Source: Pseudomonas sp. GM50
GTDB lineage: Bacteria > Pseudomonadota > Gammaproteobacteria > Pseudomonadales > Pseudomonadaceae
Length of the DNA: 64,000 nt
Assembly: GCF_000282375.1 (NCBI RefSeq)
Contig: NZ_AKJK01000069.1
Span: forward strand, 1 to 64,000
Direction of reading: 5' to 3'
The position numbers and the translations under genes were made by a program. Shown one piece after another: positions 35,006 through 43,700 of this stretch (position 1 is the stretch's first letter; the number at the start of each line of letters is the position of its first letter). A model generated the notes under the pieces. That model ran no database searches, was not told where the DNA came from, and saw only the letters and a list, made by a program, of their open reading frames with translations.

Positions 35006-35932
35006 ATGGACCGTTTCAACGCCATGCGCGTGTTCACCCGAATCGTCGAACTGGGCGGCTTTGCCAAAGCGGCGGACAGCCTGCAAATGCCTCGCGCTTC
35101 CGTGACCATTCTGATCAAGCAACTTGAGGCACATCTGGGCGTGCAACTGCTACAGCGCACCACCCGGCAGATCAGCCTGACGCTTGATGGCGCTGCCTAT
35201 TACCCGCGTTGCGTGCGGTTGCTGGCGGATCTGGAAGAGACCGAAGCCGTATTTTCTGCAGCTCGCCACAATCCCAAAGGTTTGCTGCGAGTGGATATGC
35301 CGGCGGGAGTGGGGCGTTTGATTGTGATCCCGGCATTGCCGCAATTCACTGCCCGGTATCCATTGATCGAACTGGAAATCGGTTTGAATGACCGGCCTGT
35401 GGATCTGATCCGCGAAGGTATCGATTGCGTGTTGCGGGGTGGCTCGACCCTGGACGACTCACTGGTGGCACGGCCGCTGGGCGTGTTGGACCAGGTCACC
35501 TGTGCGAGCCCGGAATACTTGCAGCGTTGCGGGACTCCGCTGTGTCTGGAGGATCTGAAGGGGCACCAGATGGTGGAGTACTTTTCCAACGACACCGGCA
35601 AACGCTACGGACTGGAATTTGTACTCGATGACCAACTGCGGTTGATCGACCTGCCCAAGCACGTCTCGGTCAATAGCGCCGATGGCTATCTGGCAGCGTG
35701 CGAGGCGGGATATGGATTGGTCCAGACCCCGTATTATCACGTTGCCCGCCAACTGAATGAGGGGCGTTTGATCGAGGTCCTGAGGGACGTGCCGCCACCG
35801 GGTATGCCGCTGACGGCGCTCTATCCTCCTCATCGCCAGTTGTCCCGACGGGTACGGGTGTTCGTCGACTGGATGGTGGAACTCTGTGCGCAGTCGGCTA
35901 ATGGTTTTTACAAAAAAGACTCGAGCGCCTGA
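35006..35932 (+). CDS. LysR-family transcriptional regulator
   Basis: 308 residues. N-terminal winged helix (MDRFNAMRVFTRIVELGGFA, with the recognition region AADSLQMPRASVTILIKQLE split by a turn) and a C-terminal substrate-binding-like domain. It is of the CrgA/DsdC-like subgroup with 'MDRFNAM' opening. Divergent from the aldo/keto reductase gene with a palindromic operator candidate between them, so autoregulation and control of the reductase are likely. Confidence 0.93.
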   Translation: MDRFNAMRVFTRIVELGGFAKAADSLQMPRASVTILIKQLEAHLGVQLLQRTTRQISLTLDGAAYYPRCVRLLADLEETEAVFSAARHNPKGLLRVDMPAGVGRLIVIPALPQFTARYPLIELEIGLNDRPVDLIREGIDCVLRGGSTLDDSLVARPLGVLDQVTCASPEYLQRCGTPLCLEDLKGHQMVEYFSNDTGKRYGLEFVLDDQLRLIDLPKHVSVNSADGYLAACEAGYGLVQTPYYHVARQLNEGRLIEVLRDVPPPGMPLTALYPPHRQLSRRVRVFVDWMVELCAQSANGFYKKDSSA

Positions 35933-35944
35933 GCGAGTTCCCTA

Positions 35945-36082
35945 TTATCGATGTTGATAATAACCGGGGCCGCCACGGTCGTAATGGTGGCCGCCATGCC
36001 AGCCGTCGTGGGGGAAAACGATGCAGCCACTCAGGGTCAGGAACGCGAGCAGGGGAATCAGCAGTGTGATTCGACGGAACAT
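35945..36082 (-). CDS. Small His/Gly-rich lipoprotein
   Basis: 45 residues. A lipoprotein signal peptide (MFRRITLLIPLLAFLTLSGC) ends in the lipobox LSGC with Cys20. The mature part is 26 residues, rich in His, Gly and Tyr (PHDGWHGGHHYDRGGPGYY). The ATG follows GAGGATTTTGAA. A signal peptide, lipobox and good ribosome site together support a real gene despite its length. The His-rich mature segment could bind a metal. Convergent with the LysR gene, 12 bases between stops. Confidence 0.72.
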   Translation of the reverse strand: MFRRITLLIPLLAFLTLSGCIVFPHDGWHGGHHYDRGGPGYYQHR

Positions 36083-36239
36083 TTCAAAATCCTCATGGTT
36101 ATCGCCGCAATGAAGTCAAAACTCTTCATCGGCTGTAACATGAGACCCCGTTTGCAGCCCCTTATTCCCGCAGAACAGTAGGGGCTTGGCATGCAATCGG
36201 ATACAAACCGGATACATTTTTTTGGTTCAGGAACCCGCA

Positions 36240-36428
36240 ATGACCCAGTCGCAACGTTTGAAATACTCGATTCTGATCTCCCTGGTGGTACTGGGGATCA
36301 TGTTCGGCCTTTCCTGGCTACAAAACGCAGGGATCATCACAGAGCAGCTGTTCCAGTACATCGCCATTGGCGTGGCGGTGCTCGTGGTGGTGATCAATGG
36401 CGTGATGCGTCGCAAGGTCAAGCCTTGA
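36240..36428 (+). CDS. Small two-helix membrane protein
   Basis: 62 residues with two hydrophobic helices (about 9-26 and 36-54) and a basic C-terminus RRKVKP. ATG follows TTCAGGAACCCGCA. No family recognised. Its last 11 bases overlap the end of the convergent Fur-like gene. Confidence 0.68.
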   Translation: MTQSQRLKYSILISLVVLGIMFGLSWLQNAGIITEQLFQYIAIGVAVLVVVINGVMRRKVKP

Positions 36429-36819
36429 GCGACGCCCCCTGGCCGGGTTGCTCGCTGTAAAGGACGGCGGCGGCCTGTGGATGCAGGCTGTAGCTTTTGT
36501 CCGGATTGAGGGTGATCACACCTTCACCGCACAAGCGTTTCAACACTTCACGGACACTGAGAAAGGACAGGGGAATGTCCAGGTCCAGCAAGTGACTGTG
36601 CACGCCACGCACCCCCAGGCTGCGATCGCTTTCGGCGGCGGTCAGCAAGGCGTCGATGACTTTCAGACGAATCAGGCTGGTGCGCAGGCCAAAACTCTTG
36701 AGCAAAAACCTGATCCGTTCGTTGCCGTGGCGTTCGGCTTGTTGATTGAAGACGCCGGAGCCCAGGGTGCTGGCCTTTGGCGCATGGCTACCGTCCGTTG
36801 GCAGTTGCGGGTTGTACAT
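36418..36819 (-). CDS. Short Fur-like winged-helix protein
   Basis: 133 residues. After a 35-residue leader it carries a winged-helix region like the DNA-binding half of Fur/Zur: LRTSLIRLKVIDALL, then LSFLSVREVLKRLCGEGV and LNPDKSYSLHP. The C-terminal metal-binding and dimerisation domain of Fur, with its His/Cys ligands, is missing. Proteins like this are often called Fe2+/Zn2+ uptake regulation protein in pseudomonads. Its location beside pvdQ and a FecR gene is consistent with, but does not prove, a role in iron control. Confidence 0.7.
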   Translation of the reverse strand: MYNPQLPTDGSHAPKASTLGSGVFNQQAERHGNERIRFLLKSFGLRTSLIRLKVIDALLTAAESDRSLGVRGVHSHLLDLDIPLSFLSVREVLKRLCGEGVITLNPDKSYSLHPQAAAVLYSEQPGQGASLKA

Positions 36820-36969
36820 GCAAAAACTCCTTTTCAGAGCCTGATCAGGAAAATGTGATGGGTGCTCTCAATCAATAAGACGAACGAGCCAGGCAAATAA
36901 TGAAGACCCGCATGTAGAAAATTTGTCGCCGTTACGTCAGCGGGCCGTGAGCCGGGCGTGGGGACGTCC

Positions 36970-36992
36970 TAAATTTTTGCTGTTTGCTTCGT
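36970..36992 (+). promoter_or_regulatory. Candidate PvdS-type (iron starvation) box before pvdQ
   Basis: TAAAT (36970-36974), 15 bases, CGT (36990-36992), against the PvdS pattern TAAAT-N16/17-CGT. Spacing is one base short. It lies about 50 bases upstream of the pvdQ GTG, a suitable distance. Confidence 0.4.
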
Positions 36993-37043
36993 TCTAAGGG
37001 GAGGCGCATTGCGTGTCATACGTCTTTTCGATCAGGAGCGAGC

Positions 37044-39389
37044 GTGATTATTTCCAGGCAGTTAACCAGGTTGAGCCTTGCGGGTGTGTTTCTGGGGCTG
37101 AGTCTTGCGGCAAACGCGCGCAGCCAGCCAGAGCAGGCGACGGCCGAGATTCGTCGAACCAGTTTCGGCGTGCCGCATATTCGTGCCGACAACGAGCGTG
37201 GGCTCGGCTATGGCATTGGCTATGCCTATGCTCAGGACAATCTGTGCTTGCTGGCCAATGAGATTGTCACCGTCAATGGCGAGCGCTCACGGTATTTTGG
37301 CCCGGACCAGTCCACCGTCGAAGAGCGCGGGAACCTGGCCAGCGATCTGTTTTTCAACTGGCTGAACACCCCGCAGGCTGTCGCCACTTTCTGGCAGGCG
37401 CAAACGCCTGAAGTCCGCGAGCTCATCGAAGGTTATGTGGCGGGTTACAACCGTTCGCTGACAGAGCGTCGAGCGCAGGGTTTGCCGCAGCAATGCCAGG
37501 GAGAATGGGTGCGCGCGATTACCGCGCAGGACCTGGTCAAGTTGACCCGACGTCTGTTGGTCGAAGGCGGCGTGGGGCAGTTTGCCGAAGCATTGGCCGG
37601 CGCGACCCCGCCGAAAACCGTTGCCCATGTGGCGGGCGATCCGGGGTCGTTCCAGCTGGCGGCTTCACGCATGCAACGCTTCGCTCTGGATCGCGGCAGC
37701 AACGCCGTGGCGGTCGGCAGCGAGCGCTCGTTCAACGGACGCGGGATGTTGCTGGCCAATCCGCACTTTCCTTGGGTCGGTGGGATGCGTTTCTATCAGA
37801 TGCACCTGACCATTCCTGGCAAACTGGATGTCATGGGCGCCGCGTTGCCCGGCCTGCCCATGATCAATATTGGTTTCAATCAACACTTGGCATGGACCCA
37901 CACGGTGGATTCGTCCAAGCACTTCACGCTGTATCGCCTGCAACTCGATCCCAAGGATCCGACCCGTTACCTGCTGGATGGCAAGTCTTTGCCGATGAAA
38001 AAGCAGACGCTGGCGGTTAACGTGAAGCAAGCCGATGGCCAGACCCGGCAGATTTCCCATGTGGTCTACAGCTCGCAGTTCGGCCCGATTGTGCAATGGC
38101 CAGGCAAGCTGGACTGGAACAACCAGTTCGCCTACAGCTTGCGCGATGCCAACCTGGATAACGACCGGGTCTTGCAGCAGTGGTATGCGATGAACCGTGC
38201 CGCCAGCCTCACTGAATTGCAGGCATCGGTGCACAAAATCCAGGGGATTCCATGGGTCAACACCCTGGCCGTAGACGATCAAGGGCAGACGCTTTACATG
38301 AACCTGTCGGTGGTGCCGAACGTCAATGCCGACAAACTGGCCAAGTGCAGCGATCCGCGGGCCGGATTACAGATGATCCTGCTCGACGGTTCCAACAGCG
38401 CCTGCGCCTGGGACATTGACCCGAACGCTGCGCAAAAAGGTATTTACGCAGCCGATAAACTGCCGCAACTGCTGCGCAAAGACTTTGTGCAGCATTCCAA
38501 TGATTCGGCCTGGATGGCCAACCCGGCACAACCGCTCACCGGTTTCTCGCCATTGATCAGTCAGGACAATCAGCCATTGGGACTGCGTTCGCGCTTCGCA
38601 CTGGAGCGTCTGGGCACCTTGAGCAAGGTCGGCCCTGTCGCTGCGGCAGATCTGCAACACATGGTGATGGACGATCAGGTGTATCAGGCGGCGCAAGTGA
38701 TGCCGGACCTGCTGCAATTCTGCGCCGCGGATATTGGCTCCGATGCGCCGACGCTTACGCCGCTGTGTGCCAGCCTCAAGGCGTGGGATCGCCGGGTGAA
38801 TCTGGAGAGCGGACTGGGCTTTGTGCATTTTCAAAACGTCATGGGGCCGTTACAGCAGATCCCTGACATCTGGCGTGTGGGGTTCGACCCGAAGGATCCG
38901 CAACACACACCGCGTGGCCTGGCAATTGAACGGCCAGACGTCGCCAAAGCAATTCGGGCGGCGATGCTGGCCTCGGTCGAGCAGGTAAAAAAACTTGGCC
39001 TGAAGGCCGATAGCCGCTGGGGCGATATCCAGGTGGCCAGCAGTGGTGGGCAGCAAACGCCGATCCATGGCGGGCCGGGTGCACTGGGCGTGTATAACGC
39101 GATCCAAAGCGTGCCGAGAAGCGACGGCAAGCGCGAAGTCGTCAGTGGCACCAGCTATTTGCAGGTGGTGACTTTCGATGACAAGGGGCCGCAGGCTCAG
39201 GGCTTGCTGGCATTCTCGTTGTCCAGCGATCCGGCGTCGAAGTATTCCCGGGACCAGACACTGGCCTTTTCGAAGAAACAGCTGAGTGTGTTGCCGTTTA
39301 CCGAGCAGCAGATCATGTCCGACCCGCAGTACCAGGCTCAGACGATTCGCGAGCAGGATGAAAAAGCAGGGAAGATCGCCGCGCAGTAG
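37044..39389 (+). CDS. pvdQ: PvdQ-type Ntn-hydrolase acylase
   Basis: 781 residues, penicillin-acylase family. Export signal MIISRQLTRLSLAGVFLGLS; the alpha chain follows; the autocatalytic N-terminal nucleophile of the beta chain is Ser219 in RGSNAVAVGSE, matching the place of Ser217 in P. aeruginosa PvdQ. LLANPHFPW and HTVDSSKHFT also fit. Known roles are removal of the fatty acyl chain from the pyoverdine precursor in the periplasm and hydrolysis of long acyl-homoserine lactones. GTG 37044 has AGGAG five bases upstream. No other pyoverdine gene is in the window. A strong hairpin follows the stop. Confidence 0.9.
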   Translation: MIISRQLTRLSLAGVFLGLSLAANARSQPEQATAEIRRTSFGVPHIRADNERGLGYGIGYAYAQDNLCLLANEIVTVNGERSRYFGPDQSTVEERGNLASDLFFNWLNTPQAVATFWQAQTPEVRELIEGYVAGYNRSLTERRAQGLPQQCQGEWVRAITAQDLVKLTRRLLVEGGVGQFAEALAGATPPKTVAHVAGDPGSFQLAASRMQRFALDRGSNAVAVGSERSFNGRGMLLANPHFPWVGGMRFYQMHLTIPGKLDVMGAALPGLPMINIGFNQHLAWTHTVDSSKHFTLYRLQLDPKDPTRYLLDGKSLPMKKQTLAVNVKQADGQTRQISHVVYSSQFGPIVQWPGKLDWNNQFAYSLRDANLDNDRVLQQWYAMNRAASLTELQASVHKIQGIPWVNTLAVDDQGQTLYMNLSVVPNVNADKLAKCSDPRAGLQMILLDGSNSACAWDIDPNAAQKGIYAADKLPQLLRKDFVQHSNDSAWMANPAQPLTGFSPLISQDNQPLGLRSRFALERLGTLSKVGPVAAADLQHMVMDDQVYQAAQVMPDLLQFCAADIGSDAPTLTPLCASLKAWDRRVNLESGLGFVHFQNVMGPLQQIPDIWRVGFDPKDPQHTPRGLAIERPDVAKAIRAAMLASVEQVKKLGLKADSRWGDIQVASSGGQQTPIHGGPGALGVYNAIQSVPRSDGKREVVSGTSYLQVVTFDDKGPQAQGLLAFSLSSDPASKYSRDQTLAFSKKQLSVLPFTEQQIMSDPQYQAQTIREQDEKAGKIAAQ

Positions 39390-39414
39390 TCGCAATAGCG
39401 TTCGAATGAAACAT

Positions 39415-39453
39415 GAAGGCCGCACCCACAAGGGTGGCGGCCTTCAGCTTTTT
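39415..39453 (+). terminator. Rho-independent terminator after pvdQ
   Basis: GAAGGCCGCACCC, loop ACAA, GGGTGGCGGCCTTC (one bulged G), followed three bases later by TTTTT (39449-39453). The right arm and T tract reach into the last codons of the convergent FecR-type gene. Confidence 0.8.
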
Positions 39454-40445
39454 GGGGCTTGTTGCGGAATTGAATTGAGGACCGGACTACCGTCCTTGTT
39501 GCGGGTCAGGTAGACCGGCAGCACCTTGGGTAGCGAAGCCACCAGATTATTGAGCTCTTTGATGTTGTAGATACCGCCGAGGCGAATCGAGCCGGTGCTG
39601 TGGTCCGCGATCATGACGGGCTTGTTCAAATAACGATTGATCAAGGGCAGGGCATCGGTCAGCGTCAGATCATCGAGCACCAGTTTGCCGCTGCGCCAGG
39701 CCAGCGAATGGTCGTTGGCAGAGGTCTGGCTGATTTGTGGTGTGAAGTCGCCGTGCCGGTAACGCGCCTGCATGGCAGGTTCGAGATGTGAACCCTCGCC
39801 GGGCAGGGCACCGTTGCTGGTTACCAGCACAGAACCTTCAATCAGGTTCACGCGTACCTGGTCTTCATACATCCACACGTTGAACTGGGTTCCGGTGACG
39901 CGAATCCTGCCATCGGCTGCCCTGACGATGAATGGGTGCTGCAGGTCGTGACTGACGCTGAAGAAGGCTTCGCCTTTTTTCAGCGTGACACGACGCTGAT
40001 CCTTGTAATTGCTGAACGTCAGTTCACTGCCCAGGTTCAACTCCACCTGACTGCCGTCACTCAGCGTGACCTGACGAACATTGTCGGTCGCCTCGAAATG
40101 CTGATAGGCATTAGGCAGCCATCCCAGGTTCCATCCGGTATATGCCGCCAGTGGCAATGCCAGGGCGCAGACGGTGGCAGCAATGCCGAAAGTGCGCCAG
40201 GGCGTTGTCGGTTGGATGCGAACAGCCGGCGCGGGGGATTCGGGACGTGGTAAATCTCCAGCTACATCCCAGATATCCAGCATGGCTTCGTACTCGAAGG
40301 CGTGCAGAGGATGAGCATCACGCCATTGCTCGAACGCCAGGCGTTCTTCGGCCGTGCAGTCGATGGCATGCAGACGCATGCACCAGTGCGCAGCGGCATC
40401 GGTGATGGCGTCGTATTGGGCTTGCGAGAGAGAGTGGTCGGTCAT
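39444..40445 (-). CDS. FecR-type anti-sigma factor regulator (orphan)
   Basis: 333 residues. The N-terminal cytoplasmic DUF4880-type region (about 1-60; CTAEERLAFEQWRDAHPLHA) precedes a membrane segment at about 88-105 and a periplasmic FecR domain (VTLSDGSQVELNLGSEL, FFSVSHDLQHPFIV, GTQFNVW). The end, GKLVLDDLTLTDAL and LPVYLTRNKDG, resembles a short STN-like module. FecR proteins hold an iron-starvation sigma factor inactive until a TonB receptor signals. The usual fecI-like gene directly upstream is missing, so the partner must be elsewhere. It could pair functionally with pvdQ control, but that is a guess. Confidence 0.9.
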   Translation of the reverse strand: MTDHSLSQAQYDAITDAAAHWCMRLHAIDCTAEERLAFEQWRDAHPLHAFEYEAMLDIWDVAGDLPRPESPAPAVRIQPTTPWRTFGIAATVCALALPLAAYTGWNLGWLPNAYQHFEATDNVRQVTLSDGSQVELNLGSELTFSNYKDQRRVTLKKGEAFFSVSHDLQHPFIVRAADGRIRVTGTQFNVWMYEDQVRVNLIEGSVLVTSNGALPGEGSHLEPAMQARYRHGDFTPQISQTSANDHSLAWRSGKLVLDDLTLTDALPLINRYLNKPVMIADHSTGSIRLGGIYNIKELNNLVASLPKVLPVYLTRNKDGSPVLNSIPQQAPKS

Positions 40446-40666
40446 TGACTCATCCTGATTTCCTGCATTCTAACCTTGAGGGGAAGTCTGCGAGAACAAC
40501 CGTCATGGCAATTGCCCATCAAAGTACAACTTATTTTCACATGGATGCCCTGGAAACCGGGCGTCGCCAGGCAGTATCCACAAATGCAGTGAAAAAATGG
40601 TCAAGACCAAAAAAGCAGGCCTTGTAGCCAATGCCGGCAAGTCAAGAAATTTGAGCGACGAAAATC
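40446..40666. other. Intergenic region upstream of fecR-type gene
   Basis: With the REP pair it makes a 323-base gap. A 60-codon + strand frame (40445-40627) lacks a ribosome site and family resemblance. No sigma-factor gene or remnant was seen. Confidence 0.45.
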
Positions 40667-40758
40667 CTGTGGGAGCGTGGCTTGCCCGCGAAGAATGCAC
40701 CGCGGTTTTTCAGGTACTACGCGTCATCGTTCTTCGCGGGCAAGCCACGCTCCCACAG
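40667..40758. repeat. Short-type REP pair
   Basis: Arms CTGTGGGAGCGTGGCTTGCC (left) and its complement (right), about 28 bases each, 10 bases before the stop of the 1603-residue gene. Confidence 0.87.
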
Positions 40759-40768
40759 GTTCTGCGTC

Positions 40769-43700
40769 TTAACTTACCGGATCCAGTTGTCGACCCATTT
40801 CACATATCAAGTAAGCGATCGAGTCGGCGTTGCGCAAAATGGTGTCGACTCTCACGTCCACATTCCGTGGATTCAGAAAGGCATCACGAGCAGCATCCAT
40901 CGTTGTACAACCCGTTGCTTTCAGAATTTCCCGACCCACATTCCCTAAACCCGCAATCGAATCCAGATCGTCCCATAAGTCCAGCTCGCTGTTCCAGCGC
41001 GCAAACAGTTGTTCCCTCGGGGTCGCCAGGGACAGTGCCTCTCGTTGGAAGTCCAGCTGAGTCTGTTTCAGCTTTGCGCTAAAAAAGGCCATTGGCGTGA
41101 CAAGATCACTGAACGGACGCCTTGACTCGATCGTCGCGATATCCACAGTCTTTGAATAGAGGTGGGAGAACTCGTGAATCAGGGTGGCGGCCTGGGCATG
41201 ACTGTTGATATTGAACGGCTCCGTCAAAAAGTCTTTATAGAAATCGAGTTGCTGATTGAAAAATGTTTCCGTGAAATGCACATGCTTCAGAATGTCCTCT
41301 TCCACAACAAAAGCGATCGTACTGTCGAGCCCGTATTTGTTGGAACCGACCACAAAACGTTCGGTATTCATCAAATCCTCGTTTGGGTCCACCAGCGCTT
41401 TGCAAACAGGAACGATGGCCTGTTTGATTTTGTCGAGAATGCTCGCGTCGATGTTGCCCACATCAAAAAAGGCTTTGAGGAAGGTATCCAGTCGCGTACC
41501 GGGGAGGCGTTGCCGGAGCTGCGCCAGGTTATGCAGACTGTTGAACGCGTAGTAACGAGCCAGGTCTATGGCTTGCATGATCATGCGTGCTTTTTCCGGA
41601 TGTTTTGTCCGAATGTCTTCCATTCCCCGCGCTTCGATATTCAGCACCTCTCGGACCATGCGAGCAGTGGCATGTTGATTGTGCATTTTCGACAGGGCTT
41701 TGCCGTAATGGACCGTATGGATGTCCGGATCGATCACCAGTTGCTGGCCGGGAGCCGCCAGCAACGCGGGTCCCGGCTGCTGGTCTCTGATCATTCGCCA
41801 GATCGGTCCGGTTTTGACCACGGGGTAAACCTTTCCCTCGACAGGGGCGTACGTTCGATTGCCGATTGAGTTTCGGTAAGTTCCATCGCTGTTCTTGCGC
41901 AGTTCCTTTAATGCTACGTCCGTGGTCTCGAAAGGCTGCAACACCGTGCGCGCCGGTGCCGTCGGTTTCACTTGCGACCATTGCGGGGCAGTCACCGGGT
42001 TGGCAACAGGTGGGGTGGCGGAGGTTGTTTGCGCCGTGGTCGCCGACTCCTCCAGCGACAACTTGCCTAACGACACCATCTGTGCGGCACCGGCAATGAA
42101 TGCCTGTAATGCCCGCGTCCAGTGATGATCCTGCAGCGCTTCGGCGGAGTCCTTGAAGTCCTTGTAGCTTTGCCACAGAAACAGCACATAGGCGAGTTTG
42201 CCCGGCAACAGGCGGGAAATCAGATTGATGCCGGAGCTGAACAGGTTTTTGGCGGCTTCCCACTCGGCCTGGCCGCTGATTTCGGAGTGACTGCCGAGCA
42301 TCTTCGATAGAAGGCTGACGTTATCGCTGAACAGTTGTACAAGCAGGTTGCCGTCGATGGGGGTGGAGGCGAGGGTGATTTCGCTTTGTTGTCCGACGGT
42401 GGACTTCAACAGGTTGCCGAACAGGGACTGTTCACCTTCGGGAAGCCGTCGAATGATCAGATCCTGCAGTGCCCCGGGTGTATTGATCGCTGAGATAACG
42501 CTGGCCTCGTTCTTGAATTCGGTAAACACCGAGCCTGTGTGATAAGGCGCATACAGGATTTGCGGCCCGTCATGTCCGGCACCGGGGCCGATCAGGTACA
42601 GGCCCAGGGTTTTGACGGCTGCGGCACCTGCGGTCTTGATCAGTTCCAGCGACCTGATGATGGCGTGGGCACCTGCGACAGCCGCACGGGCGATGGCGTC
42701 CGGCATGTCGAGAACCTGACAGATCAAATCGAACGCGCGGGCGGAAAGACGTTGCTGCAGTTTCAGTGCATGAGCGTGTTGCAGCAGTTGCCACGGGAGT
42801 TGCTGAATAAAACGCTGTTTTCGACTGTCGGCATCGGTGCCGGTCCTGGTCAATGCATCCGTCACCTGCTTTGCATAATCGCTGTGAATATTCAGTGACT
42901 GCACAAGCTGGCGCACGGCGTCCTGATTCAGGCGATCGGGAAGGGCTTGAGCGGTTGTCGAGGCAATCTTGAAGCCGGTGCCTTGAGCGACGTCGGCAGG
43001 GTTCAGGGCAAACTCGGTCAGGCTACGCGCCGGTCCGGCCAGGGCCAGGTCGGGCGTAATTTTAATGTGGCCGGGGTCAAGTTGCGTTCCAGGGAATCGG
43101 CTGCCGAGCAATGACACCAATCGGTCATGTACATAGGACGCCAGGGGCTGGATCCCGTGCAGATAATCTTTGTCGTCGGTGACGCTGTTACGGTATTGCT
43201 CCAGCAGTTCGATGTGCAACTGCTGTTCTGCGACGGGGGCCATGCCAAGCCATGCAGGCAGCGACTGCTGTCGGGTAATTGCCTGCGAGATCAATGTGGC
43301 TCTTCGCAAGTTGGTGTCGATGACCCTTTGCGTCATCTTTTGCAACGCTTTGATCTGCTGTGTGTCGCCCAGTTTTCGACTGCGCAGGTGTTCGCAGCGG
43401 GCCAGGAAGTGGTCAATGGAGGACTGCGCAAGGTGCTGCAGGACGTTGCTTTCAATCAGTCGCAACGAGTTGAGCGTGTAGCGCTGGTGGAATGTGTGCT
43501 GGGCAGGGGGGAGGTTTTCCAGCAGCTCCAGGCGTTTGTTGGCGTCGAGCAGGCGCCGGTTCAATTCCGTCATTGCGCTGCTGACTGAAGCGAAAACTTC
43601 CAGCCCGGCCGCGGGCGTCCACAGAATCGCCCGGCCGGAATGTTGAACATCGAGCCCGCCACGTTCGGTCAGCAGTACGCAATTGGCCAGGGGCAGCACA

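Noticed and set aside
40445..40627. 60-codon + strand frame upstream of the FecR-type gene
   Set aside because: No ribosome site, and composition unlike neighbouring genes.
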